The position numbers were made by a program, and so were the translations under genes. Shown one piece after another: positions 45,243 through 56,179 of a DNA stretch of 64,000 bases (position 1 is its first letter; every line of letters starts with the position of its first letter). The DNA lies in assembly GCF_905171765.1 (NCBI RefSeq), contig NC_053390.1:144168968-144232967 (forward strand). Direction: 5' to 3'. The notes under the pieces were generated by a model. It ran no database searches. It worked only from the letters and a program-made list of their open reading frames with translations, and was not told the origin of the DNA. This DNA comes from Bufo bufo (taxonomy: Eukaryota > Chordata > Amphibia > Anura > Bufonidae).

Positions 45243-45780
45243 AGGCTGAAATCACAAATGCTGAATTTGTGGCAGACCTTTGAGCCAAAGCCGGTAATGG
45301 ATCCAAAAAGAAGAAATGTGTAATGAAAAAATTGATGCTTCTCTTCTTTTAAACACCGTACATGTCACTGACTACTGTGATGTGCCTGGATTCAGAACCT
45401 GACCGCTGCAGCCAGTCACTGTTCTCAGTTGTAGAAGGCTGAAGACATTGAAAAGAAACCGCAGGGGAGTTCCGGAGGAGCACCGTAGAGAATGGTGATG
45501 GAATAAAGCTGGCCATACACAATACCTAGAGGTTGGTTGATAGTTGAACAAACAAACATCTGGGGAACGTACATTTTGCAGACACGGCCATACACATTTT
45601 AGTCCATATTGGATGTTACATTTTTTCAAACTGCCCATACACCTTAAGTGAAACCGAGCGATGGATGAAAGATCTTTCTTTGAACATTCTTTTAGAGAAA
45701 GATCTTTCTTCTGGCTGTCGGATGAAAATATTTAAAACAGCCAACTTGTTTTCAATCGATAATGGCTAAGACGATCGTTC
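45243..45780. other. Unassigned DNA
   Basis: A stretch around 45500-45760 (ctggccatacacaatacctag, gcccatacaccttaag) resembles a MITE remnant. No gene recognised. Confidence 0.35.
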
Positions 45781-46360
45781 ATTCATCTGCGACTTTTCCC
45801 CGCTCGCGCCAGGTCTAAAAAATTGAGCAGGGACGAGGACAGGCCAACAGGCCCCTTTCATTCATCATTTTCTACGCCTATATTAGACGTAGAAAATGGT
45901 CTTACGGTCCATTCACACGTCCGCAAAATGGGTCCGCATCCGTTCCGCAATTTTGCGGAACAGATGCGGAGCCATTCATTTTCAATGGGGCCGGAATGTG
46001 CTGTCCGCTTCCGGATCCGCACTTCCGTTCCGCCAAAAAAATAGAACATGTCCTATTCTTGTCCGCAATTTCGGACTAGAAAAGGCATTTTCTATGAGAG
46101 TGCCGACGATGTGCGGTCTGCAAAATACGGAACGCACGTTGCCAGTGTCCGTTTTTGCGGATCTGCAAAACACATACGGACGTGTGAATGGACCCTTAAT
46201 GTAAGCCAGCCAGGAAGCTGTCTTACATTTAGACTGATGCTGGATGCGCCACATTTATTCAGAGGCCGGCACCTCTTCATAACTTTGACAGATCCACCGC
46301 CGGCTATAGGGGTTATTAAGACCGGCGTCTAAAACGCCAGTCTTAATAAATGACCCCATA
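45780..46360. mobile_element. Copy of the 24225 element split by a MITE
   Basis: The left part (ccaggtctaaaaaattgagc ... acgtagaaaatggtctta) and right part (atgtaagccagccaggaag ... cttaataaatgacccc) match the intact copy at 24225-24545. The MITE at 45905-46195 interrupts it. Confidence 0.75.
45905..46195. mobile_element. 291-bp hairpin MITE, TTA duplication proven by an empty site
   Basis: TTA flanks it at 45902-45904 and 46196-46198. Ends are CGGTCCATTCACACGTCCG and GACGTGTGAATGGACC. The host repeat without insertion at 24.39 kb reads ggtctgactgtaag where this copy reads ggtctta, MITE, ttaatgtaag. That supports one TTA being duplicated on insertion. Confidence 0.87.
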
Positions 46361-47930
46361 GTGTTTTTTATTTTTATTTTATCTTGGACAACCCTTTAAT
46401 TATCTTGGACAACCCTTTTAGCCTAAAGTCTGCTTTATCACCATGCTGTGCCATTGAATACAGCCTATTGTTTCTATGAGCATCTGATTTACTGTAGGTG
46501 GTGGAGAAGATGGCTCCACTATTCATCAACAGGATTACTGCGCAGGAGTCCCAAAGGGCAGACATATTAGTTGCTTTGTAAAAACTCACCAATTTGAACT
46601 ATATATACTTTTTTTTTTCTGTGCTAACTGTGTACTGTTGTGTATATAAACTATACCAAGTACTGTAGTAATCTAATGAACTTTTGTCATACTAATGATT
46701 AGCAGCTGAGATTATCTTTACGCTGGTCCAACAGGTTTTTATACTTAAAACTGAATTATAATTTTAATCACAAAAATGGTCTTTCTGGCTGTCAAATAAT
46801 GGTCATATCAGTAAATGTTACAATAGCCAATAATCAAATGGTGTCGGGTATGCAAATAATCCCTTAGCAAGCTCTGCCTCTAATGCCACCAGATGTAAGA
46901 TAGCTACCTTGCATCTGGGTGGCATTAGAGCAGAGCTTGGTAAAAGCTAATTTGCATCCCTTCTTTCCAGAATTCCTGAGGAGCATTGACTAGCCTATAA
47001 CACTCCTCATACCAATTAGGCTCTTTCCATAAGGAATTAAAGGGTGTTGACACACTTCTGCTTCAGAGCTGCACCTCATAAATCAATGTATGTTCCACAG
47101 TATGCAGACAACAGTTCACAGAGATTTAAATGTCTATAATTTACAAGAATTATTAAATCTTTCCCCACAAAACTATGTACCAATCAGCTCAGCTCCTTTT
47201 GCTCAATAACTATCTATGCTGCCAACTGTTTTATTATTGCACTGTACTCATTTTGAGCTAAAAATCATTTTTTAAATTGGTCTTTATTACAAATATGGAG
47301 CCCTTTTTTCTGTACTGAGCTGAGATGCTCTAGTAGTGGGATCTGAATTGTCTCTCTGCTCCGTCAGCCAGCTAATCTGATGGCTCTTACCTCTGCTCTC
47401 TGACCTCCTAAACACTCATTATAGCTCAGTTCTTATCTTACTGTTAAGAATGTGGCTTAAATAAGTGTTTATGACCTCTCAGTAGAGATGAGGGGAACAA
47501 AGTGAAAGTAAAAAAGTAGGATGCACACAGTTAACCCTTAAAGATGATTTTTAGGCCAAAATGAGTAAAATCAAATCAGGAAAAAGAATTGCCTCCGAAA
47601 GTGTATATAGCCTTTAATGCATGTCAGTTTTAAAATATGAATAACAGCATTAAAGTTTTATATCTGTGAGGATGCTGAGTATGGACTGATTGCTCAAGTA
47701 TTTATATCCATGTGAACTGTTGTATTTGCATATTTTGGAAGAATCACCAGTAGTGGTGAATAGAATACCTGAATTGCCGTATCTGGCATATGCCAGACAG
47801 TGCCGGTGCCCCATAAATGACATTCGCAGTTATAGGATCTATCGTACTTTCAGCGTGAATACCGGCATTCTGCAGGTACAGAAGACTGGAATTTCAAATG
47901 CCTACGTAAACGTAGCCTAAAGGCGCCTTT
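46360..47930. other. Mostly unassigned DNA, with one short palindromic repeat
   Basis: Positions 46848-46965 form an inverted pair (tgcaaataatcccttagcaa, ctctgcctctaatgccacc and their mirror images) and are probably a small MITE. The rest shows no gene, RNA or repeat that I recognise. Confidence 0.45.
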
Positions 47931-48250
47931 ACATTGCTCAATTGGGTAAACGGTTGTCAGGAAGGAAGCGTTCCTTCCCAGCAATGGCCTGCTCGTCAGT
48001 AAAGGAGACCGCTGCATTTACATGCAGCGATCTCCTCCACAGTATGGAAAGGATTGATCGTCCCCATACAGAATCATTGTTTGCTGGCGGCAGAGGCTGT
48101 TTAGATGGCACCATCTGCTGCCGGCACATAATGATTTTATTACCTAACGAGCGCAGTAATCGGCGGCACCTTTTAAACCGGCAATTCATCGCTAACAAAG
48201 TGATTTTATGGCCAATGCTCGGGCAGTGTAACGTAATGACTCTGTTCTAA
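47930..48250. mobile_element. MITE of the cctttacattgctc group
   Basis: It starts after cctaaaggcg. It has the ggaaggaagcgttccttcc hairpin, gctgcatttacatgcagc and ccatctgctgccgg tracts seen at 26.83 kb. The right end near 48235 (gggcagtgtaacg) mirrors the left loosely. Confidence 0.55.
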
Positions 48251-48621
48251 GTTTTACTATGCAGCTTCATGGTTCCCGCTATTGTGTACATTATCTCTTC
48301 ACTGCAGCAGTACTTTTTGCATTATTCCTTTCCTCTGACATCTCTGTACTATACTTTTTGTGTGCATTATTCCCAAGTGATCGGCTTACGCCAGAAAAAA
48401 CAATTCAGTCCCGTATCTGGTGACATCACACAGGTATGATTAAGGCACAGTATCGTAATCCCCATGGAGTGGAGAGAGATCTTGCTTTGTCCTCCGTCTC
48501 TCAGCAGAGACCCTCCAGCTTTTACTCAGCCAAAAAAAAACAGCCAGCTATCCAGAGCTCCACCGTCAGCCAGGTAATCACACACACCACTTGACCCTGC
48601 TGGCTGACTTTTGTAAGCCAG
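48251..48621. other. No recognised feature
   Basis: Short unassigned stretch leading to the hAT end at 48622. Confidence 0.4.
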
Positions 48622-49119
48622 TAGAGTTGAGCGGACACCTGGATGTTCGGGTTCGGCAGGTTCGGCCGAACTTTAAAAAAAAGTTCGGGTTCGGGACCCG
48701 AACTTGACCCCGAACCCCAACCCCATTGAAGTAAAGGGGGACCCGAACTTTTGGGCACTAAAATGGCTCTAAAATAGTCCTGGAAAGGGCTAGAGTGCTG
48801 CAAAGGGCATCAAAATGTGCTTAAGAGCATGACAACTGTTCTGCAAACAAATGTGGATAGGGAAATGACTTAAGATAACATAAAATACAGAAAAATTAAA
48901 AATAACAATCTGGATCTAGGAGTAAAAGTTTGAGGAGGCGGTGGATTGGTGGATGTGGCGGTGTAGGTTGACGTGGCGGTGAAGGAGGAATAGGTAGCCA
49001 ACACTAATTTGTGTTATTTTTTATTTTTAAATTGGGGTATCCCCCAAAATATTGGGACATATAACAAAATAAAACAAAGAATAAGTGCACTTGAGTAAAA
49101 TAATGGATGGTTGAAGCTG

Positions 49120-49500
49120 GTATAAATGTCTATTCTGCACAAGGTACGGACAAGTCCTGTGGGATCCATGCCTGTTTCATTTTAATAAACGTAAGCTTGT
49201 CCACATTGGCTGTGGCCTGTGATAATGCTCTCTGCCGTGCTAAACACACTTTCACACTATACACTGGCTGCAGGGCAGGTCAGCACCTCCAAGGCTGACA
49301 AAGCTTTTTCACATTTTGGCCATGCTAACCCTGCCTTCTCAGGTGCTGGCGGTGCCCCAGCTGCGTTGGCGACCTCTTCCTCCCCCTCTACCTTCGCCTT
49401 GTGCTTCCACTGTGCCTCCGCTGTCAGGTGGAAATGCTATCATCAGCGTGCGCTTGTAGTCGCGCATCTTCCGATCAGTAACAGATGTTTTCACTAAATT
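49120..49500 (-). pseudogene. hAT transposase 3' fragment, distal copy
   Basis: The minus strand gives DRKMRDYKRTLM, FPPDSGGTVEAQGEGR and RQRSWGTAST, then after losses the C-terminal FIKMKQAWIPQDLSVPCAE and a stop near 49130. These match 36205-36755 of the first hAT element. Most of the dimerisation domain is deleted. Confidence 0.82.
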
Positions 49501-49504
49501 TAGT

Positions 49505-51610
49505 TCCCTGTCAGCAATGCAGAGCAGGGGTTCATTCACGGCAAAAGGGGTTCATGTCACCCAGCAATAGAACAGAGGATTTTGAGAGATTTAGGCCCCT
49601 GTCACCCAGGCACAGCATGGGTTCATTTAAGGCAAAAGGGGGTTCATGTCACCCAGCAATACAACAGAGGATTTTGAGAGATTCAGGCCCCTGTCACCCA
49701 GGCACAGCAGGGGTTCATTCACGGCAAAAGGGGGTTCTTGTCACCCAGCAATACAACAGAGGATTTTGAGAGATTTAGGCCCCTGTCACCCAGGCACAGC
49801 AGGGGTTCATGTCACCCAGCAATACAACAGAGGATTTTGAGAGATTTAGGCCCCTGTCACCCAGGCACAGCAGGGGTTCATTCACGGCAAAAGGGGGTTC
49901 TTGTCACCCAGCAATACAACAGAGGATTTTGAGAGATTTAGGCCCCTGTCACCCAGGCACAGCAGGGGTTCATTCACGGCAAAAGGGGGTTCTTGTCACC
50001 CAGCAATACAACAGAGGATTTTGAGAGATTTAGGCCCCTGTCACCCAGGCACAGCAGGGGTTCATTCACGGCAAAAGGGGGTTCTTGTCACCCAGCAATA
50101 CAACAGATGATTTTGAGAGATTTAGGCCCCTGTCACCCAGGCACAGCAGGGTTTCATTCATGGCAAAAGGGGGTTCATGTCACCCAGCAATACAACAGAG
50201 GATTTTGAGAGATTTAGGCCCCTGTCACCCAGGCACAGCAGGGGTTCATTCACGGCAAAAGGGGGTTCTTGTCACCCAGCAATACAACAGATGATTTTGA
50301 GAAATTTAGGCCCCTGTCACCCAGGCACAGCAGGGTTTCATTCGTGGCAAAAGGGGGTTCATGTCACCCAGCAATACAACAGAGGATTTTGAGAGATTTA
50401 GGCCCCTGTCACCCAGGCACAGCAGGGGTTCATTCACGGCAAAAGGGGGTTCTTGTCACCCAGCAATACAACAGATGATTTTGAGAGATTTAGGCCCCTG
50501 TCACCCAGGCACAGCAGGGTTTCATTCGTGGCAAAAGGGGGTTCATGTCACCCAGCAATACAACAGAGGATTTTGAGAGATTTAGGCCCCTGTCACCCAG
50601 GCACAGCAGGGGTTCATTCACGGCAAAAGGGGGTTCTTGTCACCCAGCAATACAACAGAGGATTTTGAGAGATTTAGGCCCCTGTCACTCCGGCACAGCA
50701 GGGGTTCATTCACGGCAAAAGGGAGTTCATGTCACCCAGCAATACAACAGAGGATTTTGAGAGATTTAGGCCCCTGTCACCCAGGCACAGCAGGGGTTCA
50801 TTCACGACAAAAGGGGGATCTTGTCACCCAGCAATACAACAGAGGATTTTGAGAGATTTAGGCCCCTTTCACCCAGGCACAGCAGGGGTTCATGTCACCC
50901 AGCAATACAACAGAGGATTTTGAGAGATTTAGGCCCCTGTCACCCAGGCACAGCAGGGGTTCATTCACGACAAAAGGGGGATCTTGTCACCCAGCAATAG
51001 AACAGAGGATTTTGAGAGATTTAGGCCCCTGTCACCCAGGCACAGCAGGGGTTCATTCACGGCAAAAGGGGGTTCTTGTCACCCAGCAATACAACAGAGG
51101 ATTTTGAGAGATTTAGGCCCCTGTCACCCAGGCACAGCAGGGGTTCATTCACGGCAAAAGGGGGTTCTTGTCACCCAGCAATACAACAGAGGATTTTGAG
51201 AGATTTAGGCCCCTGTCACCCAGGCACAGCAGGGGTTCATTCACGGCAAAAGGGGGTTCTTGTCACCCAGCAATACAACAGAGGATTTTGAGAGATTTAG
51301 GCCCCTGTCACCCAGGCACAGCAGGGGTTCATTCACGGCAAAAGGGGGTTCTTGTCACCCAGCAATACAACAGAGGATTTTGAGAGATTTAGGCCCCTGT
51401 CACCCAGGCACAGCAGGGGTTCATTCACGGCAAAAGGGGGTTCTTGTCACCCAGCAATACAACAGAGGATTTTGAGAGATTTAGGCCCCTGTCACCCAGG
51501 CACAGCAGGGTTTCATTCGTGGCAAAAGGGGGTTCATGTCACCCAGCAATATAACAGACGTTTTTGAGAGATTTAAGCCACTGTCACCCAGGCACAGCAG
51601 GGGTTTGTAT
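49505..51610 (+). repeat. 92-bp satellite, about 22-23 copies
   Basis: Units of 92 bp with boxes ttcatgtcacccagcaatac, aacagaggattttgagagat, ttaggcccctgtcacccagg and cacagcaggggttcattcac. Two units (near 49809 and 50892) lack 21 bases around the 'tcattcacggcaaaa' box and are 71 bp. Edge copies are more diverged than central ones. Because 92 is not a multiple of three, the serial open frames of about 70 residues are artefacts. Confidence 0.95.
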
Positions 51611-52084
51611 ACGCCAAAAATGGTAAAATGTCACCCGACAATTTAAAATAAGAATTTATTAAATTTATGGCACTAAAATTGGCACTTTTTACAATTAAAA
51701 TGGCTCTAAAATAGTGCTTGAAAAGGCTAGAGGGATGTAAAAGGCAGTAAAATGTGCTTAAGAGCATGGCAACTGCTCTGCAAACAAATGTGGATAGGGA
51801 AATAACTTAAAATGAAATAAAATAACTAAAAATTACAAATTATTAACCTGCGACTCAGAGAAGGAGGTGGATATGGAGTCAGAGGTTGAGGAGGCGGTGA
51901 ATGTCGTGTTGTAGGTGGAGGCAGCAATGGAAGAGGAGGAGGTAGCCAACGATGTTTTTTTTAAATTTTTTATTGGGGTAGGTAGCCCCCAAAATATTGG
52001 GACAAATAAAAAAAAAAGAAAACAAAGAATCATTGCACTTGACTTGAGTACAAGAATGTATGTTTGATGGTGGTATAAATGTCT

Positions 52085-52445
52085 ATTCTGCACAAGGTAC
52101 AGACAAGTCTTGTGGGATCCAAGCCTGGTTCATTTTAATGAATCTGTTCCACCATGTTGTTCAAATGCTGCCTCCTGCTAACACGCTCCATATCAGCATT
52201 TGGGGCCGGTTGTTGCGGCGAGGTGACAAAGCTTTTCCACATGTCGGCCATGCTAACCCTTCCTTCTGAGGTGCTGGTGCTGACACAGCTGCGTTGGCGA
52301 CCCTTTTCCTCCTCCCCTGCCTTCGCCTTGTGCTTCCACTTGTCCCCCGGCGTCAGTCGGGAATGCTCTCAGGAGCGCGTCTACCAGCATGCGCCTGTAG
52401 TCGCGCATCTTCCGATCACGCTCCAGTGAGTGAATTAAGGAAGGC
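52085..52445 (-). pseudogene. hAT transposase 3' fragment, proximal copy
   Basis: The minus strand matches the region from LERDRKMREYKRMLV to MVEQ in the first hAT element, then jumps directly to KMNQAWIPQDLSVPCAE and a stop (about 52095). A deletion has removed the dimerisation core. It runs into the assembly gap on its 5' side. Confidence 0.8.
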
Positions 52446-52645
52446 NNNNNNNNNNNNNNNNNNNNNNNNNNNNNNNNNNNNNNNNNNNNNNNNNNNNNNN
52501 NNNNNNNNNNNNNNNNNNNNNNNNNNNNNNNNNNNNNNNNNNNNNNNNNNNNNNNNNNNNNNNNNNNNNNNNNNNNNNNNNNNNNNNNNNNNNNNNNNNN
52601 NNNNNNNNNNNNNNNNNNNNNNNNNNNNNNNNNNNNNNNNNNNNN
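52446..52645. other. Assembly gap (200 N)
   Basis: Two hundred undefined bases. A round length suggests a placeholder and not a measured distance. The gap falls exactly between a satellite-bearing hAT fragment and an inverted-repeat array, both hard to assemble. Confidence 0.99.
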
Positions 52646-55015
52646 ATAAAAACTTCCATGAACTCACTATGCCCATCAGCGAATACCTTGGGGTCTCTTC
52701 TTTCCAAAATGGGGTCACTTGTGGGGTAGTTATACTGCCCTGGCATTCTAGGGGCCCAAATGTGTGGTAAGGAGTTTGAAATCAAATTCTGTAAAAAATG
52801 ACGAGTGAAATCCGAAAGGTGCTCTTTGGAATATGGGCCCCTTTGCCCACCTAGGCTGCAAAAAAGTGTCACACATCTGGTATCTCCGTATTCAGTAGAA
52901 GTTGGGGAATGTGATTTGAGGTGTCTTTTTACATATACCCATGCTGGGTGAGATAAATATCTTGGTCAAATGCCAACTTTGTATCAAAAAATGGGAAAAG
53001 TTGTCTTTTGCCAAGATATTTCTCTCACCCAGCATGGGTATATGTAAAATGACACCCCAAAACACATTCCCCAACTTCTACTGAATACGGAGATACCAGA
53101 TGTGTGACACTTTTTTGAAGCCTAGGTGGGCAAAGGGGCCCATATTCCAAAGAGCACCTTTCGGATTTCACTCGTCATTTTTTACAGAATTTGATTTCAA
53201 ACTCCTTACCACACATTTGGGCCCCTAGAATGCCAGGGCAGTATAACTACCCCACAAGTGACCCCATTTTGGAAAGAAGAGACCCCAAGGTATTCGCTGA
53301 TGGGCATGGCGAGTTCATGGAAGTTTTTATTTTTTGTCACAAGTTAGTGAAATATGAGACTTTGTATGAAAAAAAAAAAAAAAAAAAAAATCATCATTTT
53401 CCACTAACTTGTGACATAAAATAAAAAATTCTAGGAACTCGCCATACCCCTCACGGAATACCTTGGGGTGTCTTCTTTCCAAAATGGGGTCACTTACGGG
53501 GTAGTTATACTGCCCTGGCATTCTAGGGGCCCAAATGTGTGGTAAGGAGTTTGAAATCAAATTCTGTAAAAAATGACGAGTGTAATCCGAAAGGTGCTCT
53601 TTGGAATATGGGCCCCTTTGCCCACCTAGGCTGCAAAAAAGTGTCACACATCTGGTATCTCCGTACTCAGTAGAAGTTGGGGAATGTGTTTTGGGGTGTC
53701 ATTTTACATATACCCATGCTGGGTGAGAGAAATATCTTGGCAAAAGACAACTTTTCCCATTTTTTTATACAAAATTGGCATTTGACCAAGATATTTATCT
53801 CACCCAGCATGGGTATATGTAAAAAGACACCCCAAAACACATTCCCCAACTTCTACTGAATAAGGAGATACCAGATGTGTGACACTTTTTTGCAGCCTAG
53901 GTGGGCAAAGGGGCCCATATTCCAAAGAGCACCTTTCGGATTTCACTCGTCATTTTTTACAGAATTTGATTTCAAACTCCTTACCACACATTTGGGCCCC
54001 TAGAATGCCAGGGCAGTATAACTACCCCACAAGTGACCCCATTTTGGAAAGAAGACACCCCAACGTATTTCGTGAGGGGCATGGCGAGTTCCTAGAATTT
54101 TTTATTTTTTGTCACAAGTTAGTGGAAAATGATGATTTTTTTTTTTTTTTTTTTTCATACAAAGTCTCATATTCCACTAACTTGTGACAAAAAATAAAAA
54201 CTTCCATGAACTCGCCATGCCCATCAGTGAATACCTTGGGGTCTCTTCTTTCCAAAATGGGGTCACTTGTGGGGTAGTTATACTGCCCTGGCATTCTAGG
54301 GGCCCAAATGTGTGGTAAGGAGTTTGAAATCAAATTCTGTAAAAAATGACTAGTGAAATCCGAAAGGTGCTCTTTGGAATATGGGCCCCTTTGCCCACCT
54401 AGGCTGCAAAAAAGTGTCACACATCTGGTATCTCCGTACTCAGTAGAAGTTGGGGAATGTGTTTTGGGGTGTCATTTTACATATACCCATGCTGGGTGAG
54501 AGAAATATCTTGGCAAAAGACAACTTTTCCCATTTTTTTATACAAAGTTGGCATTTGACCAAGATATTTCTCTCACCCAGCATGGGTATATGTAAAAAGA
54601 CACCCCAAAACACATTCCCCAACTTCTACTGAATACGGAGATACCAGATGTGTGACACTTTTTTGCAGCCTAGGTGGGCAAAGGGGCCCATATTCCAAAG
54701 AGCACCTTTCGGATTTCACTCGTCATTTTTTACAGAATTTGATTTCAAACTCCTTACCACACATTTGGGCCCCTAGAATGCCAGGGCAGTATAACTACCC
54801 CACAAGTGACCCCATTTTGGAAAGAAGAGACCCCAAGGTATTCGCTGATGGGCATAGTGAGTTCATAGAACTTTTTATTTTTTGTCACAAGTTAGTGGAA
54901 TATGAGACTTTGTAATAAAAAAAAAAAAAAAAAATAAATCATCATTTTCCGCTAACTTGTGACAAAAAATAAAAAGTTCTATGAACTCACTATGCCCATC
55001 AGTGAATACCTTAGG
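52646..55015. repeat. Array of alternating inverted repeats, about 388 bp per arm
   Basis: The same segment (ccttggggtctcttctttcc, gggcccaaatgtgtggtaag, gtgctctttggaatatgggc, acatctggtatctccgtact, acatatacccatgctgggtg) recurs in alternating orientation. Dyads lie near 52985, 53370, 53757, 54145, 54530 and 54920. Every second dyad is an A/T run. Identity between arms is very high. Mirror-image open frames on both strands (for example 53879-54187) are by-products. Confidence 0.92.
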
Positions 55016-55535
55016 GTGTGTACTTTCCGAAATGGGGTCATTTGTGGGGTGTTTGTACTGTCTGGCCATTGTAGAACCTCAGGAAACATGACAGGTGCTC
55101 AGAAAGTCAGAGCTGCTTCAAAAAGCGGAAATTCACATTTTTGTACCATAGTTTGTAAACGCTATAACTTTTACCCAAACCATTTTTTTTTTACCCAAAC
55201 ATTTTTTTTTTATCAAAGACATGTAGGACAATAAATTTAGAGCAAAATTTATATATGGATCTTGTTTTTTTTGCAAAATTTTACAACTGAAAGTGAAAAA
55301 TGTAATTTTTTTGCAAAAAAAATCGTTAAATTTCGATTAATAACAAAAAAAGTAAAAATGTCAGCAGCAATGAAATACCACCAAATGAAAGCTCTATTAG
55401 TGAGAAGAAAAGGAGGCAAAATTCATTTGGGTGGTAAGTTGCATGACCGAGCAATAAATGGTGAAAGTAGTGTAGGTCAGAAGTGTAAAAAGTGGCCTGG
55501 TCTTTCAGGGTGTTTAAGCACTGGGGGCTGAGGTG
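55016..55535 (+). mobile_element. Terminal part of the inverted-repeat element
   Basis: It continues without a break from the last arm through ggggtgtttgtactgtctgg and several T-rich stretches to ggctgaggtggTTAA (55523-55537). It contains a short open frame (55262-55531) that looks fortuitous. The TTAA end suggests the array is the expanded inside of a DNA transposon; the other end is lost at the gap. Confidence 0.55.
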
Positions 55536-55547
55536 GTTAAGGCAATG

Positions 55548-56179
55548 TTCCTATGACCATGGCTAGGCTAATATGTGTATTTTACGAAATTTCTTAATAT
55601 TGCTCTAACTTCGTCTTTTAGAATATTCGGAATATTGCTCTAACTCCGTCTTTTAGAATATTACGAATATTCTAAAAGACGAAGTTAGAGCAATATTAAG
55701 AAATTTCGTAAAATACACATATTAGCCTAGCCATAGTCATAGGAAAAAAAAAAAAATCATAAGATGAAAATAATCGTACGATTATTTTAATCTTATGATT
55801 TTTTTTTTTTCCTATGACTATGGCTAGGCTAATATGTGTATTTTACGAAATTTCTTAATATTGCTCTAACTTCGTCTTTTAGAATATTCAGAATATTGCT
55901 CTAACGCCGTCTTTTAGAATATTACGAATATTCTAAAAGACGAAGTTAGAGCAATATTAAGAAATTTCGTAAAATACACATATTAGCCTAGCCATAGTCA
56001 TAGGGAAAAAAAAAAAATCATAAGATTAAAATAATCGTACGATTTTTTTTATTTTTTTTTTCGAAAAAAAAAATACGAATATTCGATTTCGCGAATATTT
56101 GGAACTATATTCTAAATATTCTCGAAATTGCGATATTCGAGAAAAAAATTCGAAATTCGAATATTCGCGCTCAACACTA
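55548..56179. mobile_element. Two tandem long palindromes ending in a hAT-like terminus
   Basis: Two copies (55549-55744 and 55810-56004) of a palindrome with arms of about 78 bp (tatggctaggctaatatgtg, gaaatttcttaatattgctc, taacttcgtcttttagaata) are separated by another palindrome centred on aataatcgtacgattatt. The right end CGCTCAACACTA (56168-56179) matches the terminus of the 29040 hAT element (CGCTCAACTCTA) at 11 of 12 positions. I infer a nonautonomous hAT relative. Confidence 0.72.

Larger units (their letters stand above)
48622..52445 (-). mobile_element. Second hAT copy (same family as 29040), 3' end only, reversed
   Basis: The end TAGAGTTGAGCGGACACC starts at 48622. Reading leftwards as the gene would, the order is transposase 3' part (52140-52445, then into the assembly gap), 3' untranslated part (about 51640-52080), a 92-bp satellite (49500-51610), a second transposase 3' part (49120-49500), a second 3' untranslated part (48850-49080) and the terminal part with gttcgggttcggcagg. 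This is the same plan as the 3' side of the 29040 element. The 5' half is lost or lies in the gap. Confidence 0.8.

Noticed and set aside
49485..51567. Serial open frames of about 71 residues starting MSPSNTTEDF
   Set aside because: They are produced by the 92-bp satellite; each ends when the frame shifts over successive units. No signal of coding selection.
49505..51610. CRISPR-like array
   Set aside because: Units are contiguous with no unique spacers, the DNA is vertebrate and no cas gene is present. It is a satellite.
53327..54915. Repeated open frames of about 102 residues (MTLFCSLGGQRGPY) on both strands
   Set aside because: They occur as mirror images in every arm of the inverted-repeat array and end in the A/T runs. 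They look like neutral sequence with few stops.
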